A stretch of DNA of 6,858 nt from Candidatus Fermentibacterota bacterium (lineage in GTDB: Bacteria > Fermentibacterota > Fermentibacteria > Fermentibacterales > JCC-6). A model generated the notes under the pieces. It did no database searches, was not told the DNA's origin, and saw only the letters and a program-made list of their open reading frames with translations. Made by a program: the position numbers and the translations under genes. This document shows, piece after piece, positions 1 through 6,234 of the stretch (the first letter of the stretch is position 1; each line of letters opens with the position of its first letter). The stretch is from positions 1-6,858 of the forward strand of contig JAUWJE010000102.1 in NCBI GenBank assembly GCA_030607835.1. The letters are read 5' to 3'.

Positions 1-1
1 C

Positions 2-1375
2 TACGCTGCGGCTCTGATCTTCAGTGGTCTTGTTCAGGTTGCATTTCTTCCCTTTTTCTCTCATTTCCTGTCCGCAGATGCAGCGGGTGAACTCGGCACA
101 TTGAGAATCATCGCGGAAGCCATCGCAGGAATAGTTGTGCTTGGTCTTCCCACTGCATTGATCAGAACGTGGCAGAGGACAGCAAATCACAGGGCAGTTC
201 TGGTTCGAGGCATCATTTTTCCCGCAATTCCGGCTCTATTGCTGGCTCTGCTGGTTCTTCTGCTTCATGGATCCCTCAAATCATTCCTTCGCTTACAGTA
301 TCCCCAGTACCTGATTCACGCCATCCTCCTTGGAATCGGAGTTGCATACGTGCAGATATCTCTGTCTTTCCCACGAGCCGATGGTCTGGCTGGTAGGTAT
401 CTCCTATTGCAGATAATCCGCGGGTTTCTTGCGCTTGGAGCGCTTGCTCTTTTCCTTTATGCCGGTTCTTTCGATGCCATTCCCTCTTTCCTGACAGCAA
501 GATGGGCTCCCTCCTTCCTGATTGCCACTGTAGCGATGATCATGATGTGGAAAAGAACTGCCGATTCGGTAAAATGTGAGAAACCCTCATCCCTGAGTAG
601 AGATATACTTGGTTTCAGTCTGCCTTTGATTCCAGCTACGCTGTCCATGATCGTACTTTCATCCGCTGACATGTTCATGCTGAGGAACATCTATCCCGAT
701 CTTGCGGAAAGTGGATATTATGAATGGGCAAGCCGAGCCTGTCTTGTTCTCATGCCAATGATTCTGGGTTTCGACATGGCATGGAAACGCTTCATTTTCA
801 GGAAACGCACAACCGGTGGAAACCTTGCGGAACTGGGTCGGGCCGGACTGCTTTTCATGGTCATGGTTAACTGGGGCGCCCTTCTCCTTGCGATGTCATC
901 TCCATGGATTGTGGGTCTGATTGGAGGCGCGAATTTCTGGCCTTCCCTACGTGTACTGCCTACGCTTGCTGGAGCCAGCGCCATGTTCGGGCTGTTCCTT
1001 ATTTCTCAGACTGGCTGTCTCCTTACAGGTCAGACCAGATATATTGCGGGAATGACACTATTCGGCGCCATTCTGAATATAGGATTCAATTTTCAACTGA
1101 TACCTATAGCAGGTGCGCTGGGGGCGGCTTTCGCCACTCTCGGCACAAATCTATTCATGGCTCTGAGTCTTTTCTGGCTTGGCAGGAAAGTTTTCCCGAT
1201 AAGTTTCCTTGCAGTTGCACTGACGGTAATACTGCCAATCTCATTCGGTCCTCTGGCTACGCTTGATGCCGGCTTTCGATCGGCAATTGTTCTTGTCGGA
1301 ACTATCATCACAATTCTTATAATCGCTGTTCTTAGAAGACTGGGAACTACTTTGAAGGAGGGCAGCTCGGAATGA
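2..1375 (+). CDS. Wzx-like oligosaccharide flippase, 5'-truncated by window edge
   Basis: Inner-membrane lipid-linked oligosaccharide translocase of the polysaccharide synthesis/MATE-like (MVF) superfamily, expected to flip undecaprenyl-linked repeat units to the periplasm. The frame is open from base 2, so 457 residues are visible and the true start lies upstream. A TTG at 101 could be taken as a start, but the 33 residues before it (YAALIFSGLVQVAFLPFFSH and on) are a natural first membrane segment followed by an aligned 'GTLRI' stretch, so the gene clearly extends left. Many hydrophobic segments are spaced along the whole length. Family-like landmarks are the P-rich helix with an acidic residue (GFSLPLIPATL...SSAD, about residues 204-223), GYYEWASRA (about 238-246) and the FNFQLIPIAGALGAAFATLG segment (about 362-381), which matches the usual Wzx 'N..LIP..G..GAA.AT' pattern. 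Family length is usually about 420-500 residues, so little is missing. It ends 24 bases before murB. Specific substrate cannot be read from the sequence. Confidence 0.87.
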   Translation, partial: YAAALIFSGLVQVAFLPFFSHFLSADAAGELGTLRIIAEAIAGIVVLGLPTALIRTWQRTANHRAVLVRGIIFPAIPALLLALLVLLLHGSLKSFLRLQYPQYLIHAILLGIGVAYVQISLSFPRADGLAGRYLLLQIIRGFLALGALALFLYAGSFDAIPSFLTARWAPSFLIATVAMIMMWKRTADSVKCEKPSSLSRDILGFSLPLIPATLSMIVLSSADMFMLRNIYPDLAESGYYEWASRACLVLMPMILGFDMAWKRFIFRKRTTGGNLAELGRAGLLFMVMVNWGALLLAMSSPWIVGLIGGANFWPSLRVLPTLAGASAMFGLFLISQTGCLLTGQTRYIAGMTLFGAILNIGFNFQLIPIAGALGAAFATLGTNLFMALSLFWLGRKVFPISFLAVALTVILPISFGPLATLDAGFRSAIVLVGTIITILIIAVLRRLGTTLKEGSSE

Positions 1376-1381
1376 GACCGG

Positions 1382-1387
1382 AAAGGA
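1382..1387 (+). promoter_or_regulatory. Weak ribosome binding site for murB
   Basis: AAAGGA ends 12 bases before the GTG at 1400, longer than the usual 5-9 base spacing. With a GTG start, this suggests modest initiation, probably helped by ribosomes finishing the flippase gene 24 bases upstream. No better start with a clear site exists before the first conserved MurB motif. Confidence 0.45.
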
Positions 1388-1399
1388 TTTCGAGTAACA

Positions 1400-2311
1400 G
1401 TGAATAAAGGTGTTGCTGATCTGTTGAGGGGGCGTTATCCAGACGCTGTTCGGTCAATCCAGCTGAGCGAATGGACAACCTGGCAGGTAGGAGGCCCAGC
1501 AATCGCCATTGTTGTATCCTCCAGAGGGATGCTGTCTGATCTACTCGGTATTCTGCGGCAGGAAGGTCTCTCATGGTTTCTTCTTGGGCGAGGGTCGAAC
1601 ATACTTGCTTCGGACAATGGCTGCAGCGAGATAATTATCAGACTTGCTGGTGATCTTGCTTCTGTCAGGTGGGAGCATTCGGGCAGCGGATGGAGACTCT
1701 CCTGTGGAGGAGGAACCAGATTCCCTTCTCTGTCAGGTGTTGCCTGCAGTAAAGGAGCATCAGGGCTCGCGTTCGCGATTGGAATACCGGGAACCGTTGG
1801 CGGGGCTATATTTATGAATGCCGGCGCATATGGCAGTTCGATCTCCGATATGCTGACAGAAGTTGATGTTGTAGATTCAGAAGGAAACGAGAGGGTTATC
1901 AGAAACACAGAATGCGGTTTTTCCTATAGATCAAGCAGGTTTCAGAGGGAAGCATTGATCGTGACGGGAGCCAAATTCCTGCTGAAAGAGGCAGACCCGG
2001 CAGAGCTCAGATCGGAAGCCAGACGCATACTGCAGTTACGCCGAGATAAGTTTCCTCTTGAGTACCCGAATGCGGGAAGTGTTTTCAGAAGACCCTTTGA
2101 AGGACCCCCTCCGGGGAAACTTATTGAAGACTCAGGTCTGAAAGGAAGAGCAGTCGGAGGCGCTATGGTGTCAGAAAAACATGCGAATTTTATTGTGAAT
2201 AATGGACATGCTTCGTCGTCTGACATACTGAATCTTATGAATGTAGTGCGGGAAGAGGTTCTCAGGAAGAGTGGTATCCTCCTGAAAGAGGAAATCCGTT
2301 ACCTCGGATGA
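1400..2311 (+). CDS. murB: UDP-N-acetylenolpyruvoylglucosamine reductase (MurB)
   Basis: Cytoplasmic FAD enzyme that reduces UDP-GlcNAc-enolpyruvate with NADPH to UDP-MurNAc, the second committed step of peptidoglycan precursor synthesis. The 303-residue product has the family landmarks in order: TTWQVGGPA (26-34), the FAD-binding LLGRGSNIL (61-69), GIPGTVGGAIFMNAGAYG (128-145), YRSSRF (176-181, with the catalytic-type Arg177), NAGSVFRRP (224-232, with the proton-donor-type Ser227), GGAMVSEKHANFIVN (253-267) and the C-terminal EEIRYLG with Glu298. The YRxSxF motif and overall length fit the type II MurB class (Staphylococcus/Bacillus-like) rather than the longer E. coli type. All expected catalytic residues are present, so it should be active. 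The GTG at 1400 is the first start after the stop of the frame at 1373; an AAAGGA lies 12 bases upstream. It is followed 12 bases later by the Rmd-like gene. Its position among polysaccharide genes rather than beside murC/ftsQ is unusual. Confidence 0.96.
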   Translation: MNKGVADLLRGRYPDAVRSIQLSEWTTWQVGGPAIAIVVSSRGMLSDLLGILRQEGLSWFLLGRGSNILASDNGCSEIIIRLAGDLASVRWEHSGSGWRLSCGGGTRFPSLSGVACSKGASGLAFAIGIPGTVGGAIFMNAGAYGSSISDMLTEVDVVDSEGNERVIRNTECGFSYRSSRFQREALIVTGAKFLLKEADPAELRSEARRILQLRRDKFPLEYPNAGSVFRRPFEGPPPGKLIEDSGLKGRAVGGAMVSEKHANFIVNNGHASSSDILNLMNVVREEVLRKSGILLKEEIRYLG

Positions 2312-2323
2312 AGGGGTTAAGAT

Positions 2324-3274
2324 ATGGTGGCCAGTATGCGTTACGCTAATAACAGGCTTGAGTCCGGGCCAATTCTGGTTACCGGTGCAGGCGGGTTTGT
2401 CGGCAGTCACCTTATGAGTGAACTTGCATTGGGTGAGGGAGATATTGCAGTCGATATGTCGACTGATTTCCAGGCTCCTCCGGGAGTGAAGAAGATTATT
2501 TGGAATCTGCCTTCAGAAGCCCCGAAAGAGTTGGGAGAAGTCCGGTATATCATTCACCTGGCGGCAATGAGTTCAGTATCTCGTTCTTTGAAGGAAGTGC
2601 ATAAAGCATACGAGATCAATCTCATGGGAACTATTTCAGTTCTCGAGTATATGGTTTCACATTGTCCGGAAGCCAGACTTCTGATGATCAGCTCCGCCGA
2701 AGTTTATAAACCTACGGATGATATGATTACTGAAAATAGTGAAATTGGTCCAAGAAATCCTTACGGTACTACAAAGGCCGCGGCGGAAATAGCGGCATTT
2801 CAATTTGCCGGGAATTACAATCTGGACATAGTATTGGCACGTTCATTTCCTCATTATGGCCCTGGACAATCCGAAGATTTTGCATTTCCAGCATTTTGCA
2901 GACGTATTATCGAGGCAGGCAGAAATGGATCAAGGAGAATACGGGTGGGAAATCTCAGACCCGTGCGTGATTATCTTTATGTATCGGATGTAGCAAGGGC
3001 ATACCAGTATATCCTTAACAGAGGACAGTCCGGCAGCATCTATAACGTTTGTTCAGGCAAAGGCAACAGTATTGGAGATATGGTTAATATGCTTATTGAG
3101 ATTTCCGGACATGATATTGAACTTGAAGTTGATCCTGAACTGTTCCGGTCAGCTGATGTGGAATTCCAGGTTGGTGATCCGTCCAGGCTAAACTCTTTGC
3201 TTGGCTGGAAACCGGAGATCAGCAGAAATGCAGGTCTGAGCAAGCTGTTTTCATGGTGGGAGGAGAGAATATGA
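2324..3274 (+). CDS. rmd: NAD(P)-dependent sugar epimerase/dehydratase family, probable GDP-4-dehydro-6-deoxy-D-mannose reductase
   Basis: Extended short-chain dehydrogenase of nucleotide sugars, 316 residues. Seen directly: the Rossmann GAGGFVG at 21-27, HLAAMSSV at 78-85, SSAEVY at 123-128, and the YxxxK pair Tyr147/Lys151 in NPYGTTKAAAE. The C-terminal half carries a pattern I associate with Rmd: RSFPHYGPGQ (173-182), AFPAF with the following RR (187-194), VGNLRPVRDYLYVSDVARAY (208-227), YNVCSGKGNSI (240-250) and VDPELFRSADVEFQVGDPSRL (269-289). Rmd reduces GDP-4-dehydro-6-deoxy-D-mannose to GDP-D-rhamnose in the cytoplasm. Other members of the family (GDP-mannose dehydratase, UDP-sugar epimerases) are less like this C-terminal signature but cannot be excluded without alignment; the symbol is provisional. 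The ATG at 2324 has AAGGGG (2311-2316) 7 bases upstream, overlapping the murB stop. The roughly 14 residues before the first strand are a short N-terminal extension; an in-frame ATG at 2336 is the alternative. The stop overlaps the next start as ATGA. Confidence 0.78.
   Translation: MVASMRYANNRLESGPILVTGAGGFVGSHLMSELALGEGDIAVDMSTDFQAPPGVKKIIWNLPSEAPKELGEVRYIIHLAAMSSVSRSLKEVHKAYEINLMGTISVLEYMVSHCPEARLLMISSAEVYKPTDDMITENSEIGPRNPYGTTKAAAEIAAFQFAGNYNLDIVLARSFPHYGPGQSEDFAFPAFCRRIIEAGRNGSRRIRVGNLRPVRDYLYVSDVARAYQYILNRGQSGSIYNVCSGKGNSIGDMVNMLIEISGHDIELEVDPELFRSADVEFQVGDPSRLNSLLGWKPEISRNAGLSKLFSWWEERI
3258..3265 (+). promoter_or_regulatory. Shine-Dalgarno site selecting the ATG at 3271
   Basis: GGGAGGAG lies 5 bases before the ATG at 3271, and that ATG overlaps the TGA of the Rmd-like gene (ATGA, 3271-3274). 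This strong site sits inside the stretch that would be coding if the upstream in-frame ATG at 3253 were used. The start at 3271 is therefore preferred, and translation is probably coupled to the gene before. Confidence 0.75.
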
Positions 3275-5013
3275 CTCTATTTATGATCTTCAGCATAATG
3301 CTAACAGGAAGAATATCCGATTGGGAGCATTTTACACATTTCGGTGGAGTCAGTGATATTCTTGTTGAAGATTCCCAATTTGTGGGAGCAACAAGCGGCG
3401 GAGTTATCTTCGGAACGCTTGGAGCCGATACAGTGTTCTGGGATTCAACATGGACATGTCCGGGGGAACTATCTTTCAGTGATGTAAGATGCCTTGCCAG
3501 GGATGAATCCGGGAATCTGTGGATGGGGACTAACGGTGGGGGAATTGATGTGCAACTCTCATCCGGAGGTTTTCAGCATTATGGACAGCTTGAAGGATTG
3601 CCGATATCCCTGAAAATTTCATGCATTTTCCCGGACACAACGGTCTGGGTCGGTACCAGTGAGGGGCTCTGTAGCAAGAATCTTGCGTACTTTGATGTCT
3701 GGACAATATTCTCTACTGGTGGCGGACTTCCCTCTGATGTCATCAACTGTATAGCTCCTGTGGATTCCGGTCTTATTGTGGGTACTTCAAATGGTATCGT
3801 TATGCTCAGGAAGGATCTTTACCCAGGGAGCTCCAGTTCATGGCTCAGTTTTCCATCCGCTTCGGAAATAGGAGCTCTGGAACTTCTTGTTGCAGGTGAC
3901 ACGGTATGGGTTGCTTCCACATCAGGGCTGTATTTCATGACTGCCGGTCAGAAATGGCAGATTGATGCGACTTATCCTGGAAATTATCCGATCTCTCTTT
4001 CCTATAATGAGGGTAAACTGGCAGTTGGCGGTCAGGGTGATGTCTGCATTTTCGATGGTACTGAATGGAGAAGAGGAACGTACGGATTGGCGGGACAGCT
4101 GATTCAGGATATATGCTGGTTATCCACTGACAGTCTCATGATTGCACAGGTAACAGAATTCTCTCAGAACAGGGCATCAGGTAACGGGGTCGCAATCGGC
4201 ATTCTTGATTCCTGGTTCAATACTCGACCCGAAGGGTCTCCATCAAATGATCTGTTGGCGGTGGCTGTTGATTCCAGAGATGATGTCTGGGTAACAAGCA
4301 ATCACAGGGGTGCCGGAGTTCTGAGCCAGTATGGATGGACTGAGTTCGGATCTCAATTACCGAGCAGGCATCAGCTGTTCGTTTGTCTGGCGGATTATTC
4401 CGGAGGTGTGTTCCTAGCTTCCTGGCATCATGGTGTAACATGGCTGGACTGGAATGGTACCCCTCAGAGGGATGATGATGTTTTTATCAACTGGGACAGT
4501 GAAAACAGCGGACTTCTTAATGATCAGATAAAAGGCGCAGCGATTTCATCATCCGGAGAGGTGTGGTTCGCTCAGGAACCCTTCTGGTCAACGCCATCCG
4601 AACCCAGCGGGGTTGTAAGACTCTCCTGGACAACCGGACAGGAGACCACCGCGTCATGGAAAACATTTGAGCCATCTGATGGACTTCCATCAGGCTATGT
4701 GCGGGATGTCGCGTCGACATCCTCATCTTCCATAGCCTGGATGGGAACTGAACTGGGACTTGTCAAAGGAAATATTTTTTCAGGTCAGGTTCTGTATTTC
4801 GCAGGCCCTTCACAGGGATTACCATCCGCAGATGTGCAATCAATAGTTCTTTCAAGAAATGAAGATCTCTACGTTGGAACAACCGGCGGTCTCGTTGTGC
4901 TGAAAGCAGGAGAAGATGCTTTCATAGATGTGGAAGATATATCCGGCAATATAAACATGCTTTGTTTTGATAATTTATCCTGCCTCTGGGTTGGTTCTTC
5001 AGAGGGCTTCTAA
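3271..5013 (+). CDS. Exported-type beta-propeller protein (two-component-regulator-propeller/PorZ-like repeats), ends at premature TAA
   Basis: A 580-residue product made almost entirely of propeller blades. The recurring blade core is an aromatic/hydrophobic pair, V/M-G-T and a GL/GG turn: LWMGTNGGGI (83-92), VWVGTSEGL (125-133), LIVGTSNGI (168-176), VWVASTSGLYF (212-222), VWVTSN (339-344), VFLASWHHGV (380-389), VWFAQE (431-436), AWMGTELGL (489-497), LYVGTTGGLVVL (533-544) and LWVGSSEGF (572-580). Several blades are preceded by a GLPS-type loop (GLPIS, GLPSD, GLPSG, GLPSA). This is the Reg_prop style found in hybrid sensor kinases and in secreted FCB proteins such as PorZ; no kinase or DNA-binding part is present. 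The first residues (TLFMIFSIMLTG) are hydrophobic and may be a short signal peptide, but there is no basic N-terminus. The TAA at 5011 falls exactly after a blade core and the reading frame continues to 5445, so this is probably the front part of a protein of about 724 codons. Role unknown; ligand binding or surface glycan handling is only inferred from context. Confidence 0.7.
   Translation: MTLFMIFSIMLTGRISDWEHFTHFGGVSDILVEDSQFVGATSGGVIFGTLGADTVFWDSTWTCPGELSFSDVRCLARDESGNLWMGTNGGGIDVQLSSGGFQHYGQLEGLPISLKISCIFPDTTVWVGTSEGLCSKNLAYFDVWTIFSTGGGLPSDVINCIAPVDSGLIVGTSNGIVMLRKDLYPGSSSSWLSFPSASEIGALELLVAGDTVWVASTSGLYFMTAGQKWQIDATYPGNYPISLSYNEGKLAVGGQGDVCIFDGTEWRRGTYGLAGQLIQDICWLSTDSLMIAQVTEFSQNRASGNGVAIGILDSWFNTRPEGSPSNDLLAVAVDSRDDVWVTSNHRGAGVLSQYGWTEFGSQLPSRHQLFVCLADYSGGVFLASWHHGVTWLDWNGTPQRDDDVFINWDSENSGLLNDQIKGAAISSSGEVWFAQEPFWSTPSEPSGVVRLSWTTGQETTASWKTFEPSDGLPSGYVRDVASTSSSSIAWMGTELGLVKGNIFSGQVLYFAGPSQGLPSADVQSIVLSRNEDLYVGTTGGLVVLKAGEDAFIDVEDISGNINMLCFDNLSCLWVGSSEGF
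5011..5013 (+). other. In-frame TAA interrupting the propeller gene
   Basis: The codons before it read LWVGSSEGF and those after it read RIYPDGSVEEYNTLNSPL, which is the expected continuation of a propeller blade ('GT..GLYRI.PDG.v..y...NSPL'). The stop therefore occupies a position normally held by Tyr, Lys, Gln or Glu, each one base away from TAA. There is no frame change across the site. TAA also serves as the normal stop at 5443-5445, so code reassignment is not supported. It is a nonsense mutation or a base error. Confidence 0.85.
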
Positions 5014-5445
5014 AGGATTTATCCCGATGGATCCGTTGAAGAGTACAATACACTGAACTCACCATTACAATCGATTGATATCAGAAACGCTGTGTGTGAT
5101 ACGGATAATGGATTGCTCTACCTTGTTACAGATCATGGTCTCTGGAAGCTTCATCTCGAGCAGGGAATGACCGGCGACATAGAAACAGCAACGGTGTATC
5201 CCAATCCGTTTGTTCCGGGAGCAGGAGAAGTACTGGGAATCGCCGGGCTTCCAAATAGAACTCTGGACTTTCATCTGTTTGACCTGAGGGGAGAGCTTGT
5301 TTATGAGTCCCTGTCACAGAACAGGGATATGTTCTCATGGGATGGCTATGATAATAATGGTGAACCTGTGGCATCCGGAACATATATTGTACGGATTTTA
5401 CAGGATGGTGAAAGCAGGTTCTTCAAGCTTGCGATTGTTAGATAA
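5014..5445 (+). pseudogene. Detached C-terminal part of the propeller gene: last blade plus FlgD/type IX-sorting-like domain
   Basis: Same reading frame as the propeller gene, 143 codons beyond the TAA. It completes the interrupted blade, adds one more (GLLYLVTDHGLWKL, nt 5110-5151), then a linker and an Ig-like terminal domain from VYPNPFVPG (nt 5197) through LDFHLFDLRGELVY, WDGYDNNGEPVASGTYIVRI to FFKLAIVR at the very end. That pattern (YPNPF opening, W-D-G-x-D-N-x-G-x-x-V-A-S-G-T-Y, short beta end) is the FlgD Ig-like/type IX secretion C-terminal sorting style used to export and anchor surface proteins in FCB bacteria. The frame could reopen at a GTG at 5092, but no ribosome binding site precedes it and it starts inside a blade, so independent translation is unlikely. 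If the TAA is an error, this belongs to one 724-residue protein. Confidence 0.72.
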
Positions 5446-5466
5446 AACCCGGAAGAGGTTGATTCC

Positions 5467-6234
5467 ATGAAAGGTGTTGTTCTCGCGGGAGGACTGGGAA
5501 CACGGCTCAGACCGCTGACCAGTATAACAAACAAGCATTTACTGCCTGTTTATGATCAGCCCATGATTTTCTACCCTCTTCAGAAACTTGCTGAGGCGGG
5601 GATCAGGGATGTAATGCTGGTTACAGGTGGGAATAGTGCGGGGGATTTTCTTCGGCTTCTTGGTGATGGATCGGATTTCGGACTCGATACTCTTAATTAC
5701 GCCTATCAGATTAAAGAAGGTGGTATAGCGGAAGCAATAGGTCTGACAAAAGCATTTGTAGGCAGTGAGAAATTTGTTGTTATCCTGGGTGACAATATTC
5801 TTGAGGATTCACTTGCCTTGCATGTGGAGACGTTCAGGAAGCAGGAGGATGGCGCGAGAATATTGCTGAAGGAAGTGAGTAATCCCAGAGATTACGGAGT
5901 AGCTGAGATTAAGGGAGACAGGATCATATCAATAGTGGAAAAACCTGAATGTCCCAGAAGCAGCTATGCTGTCATTGGTGTATATATGTACGATGAGTTT
6001 GCGTTTGAAGTTATTGATGCGCTTCAGCCTTCTGCAAGGGGAGAACTTGAGGTCACCGATATCAACAACGCCTATCTGAATGCCGGTAAACTCAGGGCAG
6101 ATATTATTGAAGGCTGGTGGGCGGATTCAGGAAGCAGCATTGACGGTCTTCTGCAGGCCGGAATCAGAGCAAGGGAACTTCGTCAACACCAACGCTCACA
6201 GGCGAGTGCCGAGAGTGCTGGGAGAAAGATGTGA
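5467..6234 (+). CDS. rfbA: Glucose-1-phosphate thymidylyltransferase, short form
   Basis: Cytoplasmic nucleotidyltransferase joining dTTP and alpha-D-glucose-1-phosphate to give dTDP-glucose and pyrophosphate, the first step toward dTDP-L-rhamnose and other dTDP-deoxysugars. In 255 residues it shows the nucleotide-binding GGLGTRLRPLT (8-18), NKHLLPVYDQPMIFYPL (22-38, with Lys23), the GGIAEAIGL substrate loop (85-93), the metal-binding GDN (108-110), the DYGVAE and EKP motifs (142-147, 158-160), VIGVYMYD (169-176), GELEVTD (192-198) and WWADSGS (217-223). The NKHLLPV form and the length mark the short RfbA class, which lacks the extra C-terminal helices of the roughly 290-residue enterobacterial RmlA that take part in feedback inhibition. 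The last 20 or so residues (from RARELRQHQ) are polar and look like an unstructured or helical tail. The ATG at 5467 has AGAGG (5454-5458) 8 bases upstream. The gap from the propeller gene is 21 bases, and the stop overlaps the rfbB start by 4 bases (GTGA). Confidence 0.95.
   Translation: MKGVVLAGGLGTRLRPLTSITNKHLLPVYDQPMIFYPLQKLAEAGIRDVMLVTGGNSAGDFLRLLGDGSDFGLDTLNYAYQIKEGGIAEAIGLTKAFVGSEKFVVILGDNILEDSLALHVETFRKQEDGARILLKEVSNPRDYGVAEIKGDRIISIVEKPECPRSSYAVIGVYMYDEFAFEVIDALQPSARGELEVTDINNAYLNAGKLRADIIEGWWADSGSSIDGLLQAGIRARELRQHQRSQASAESAGRKM
6220..6224 (+). promoter_or_regulatory. Shine-Dalgarno site for the GTG start of rfbB
   Basis: GGGAG ends 6 bases before the GTG at 6231. It lies inside the end of rfbA and supports the GTG as a real start coupled to the TGA of rfbA (GTGA, 6231-6234). 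Confidence 0.65.

Noticed and set aside
101..103. TTG as the start of the flippase gene
   Set aside because: The frame is open back to base 2 and the residues before it form a plausible first membrane segment typical of Wzx, so the gene is cut by the window edge.
904..1266. 120-codon + strand frame inside the flippase
   Set aside because: Out-of-frame shadow of the membrane protein with no ribosome binding site or coherent composition.
1435..1908. 157-codon open frame on the minus strand inside murB
   Set aside because: Fully antisense to a strongly conserved enzyme gene; its translation is rich in Ser and Pro with no recognisable motif.
3253..3255. ATG at 3253 as start of the propeller gene
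   Set aside because: It would bury the strong GGGAGGAG site (3258-3265) inside the coding region and has no good site of its own; ATG 3271 overlaps the previous stop as ATGA.
5011..5013. Stop-codon reassignment or programmed readthrough at TAA
   Set aside because: TAA ends the same frame normally at 5443-5445, TGA is used as a stop elsewhere in the window, and I see no readthrough context or structure that would support recoding.
5092..5094. Independent gene starting at GTG 5092
   Set aside because: No ribosome binding site, begins mid-blade, and the frame upstream continues the propeller without a break to the TAA.
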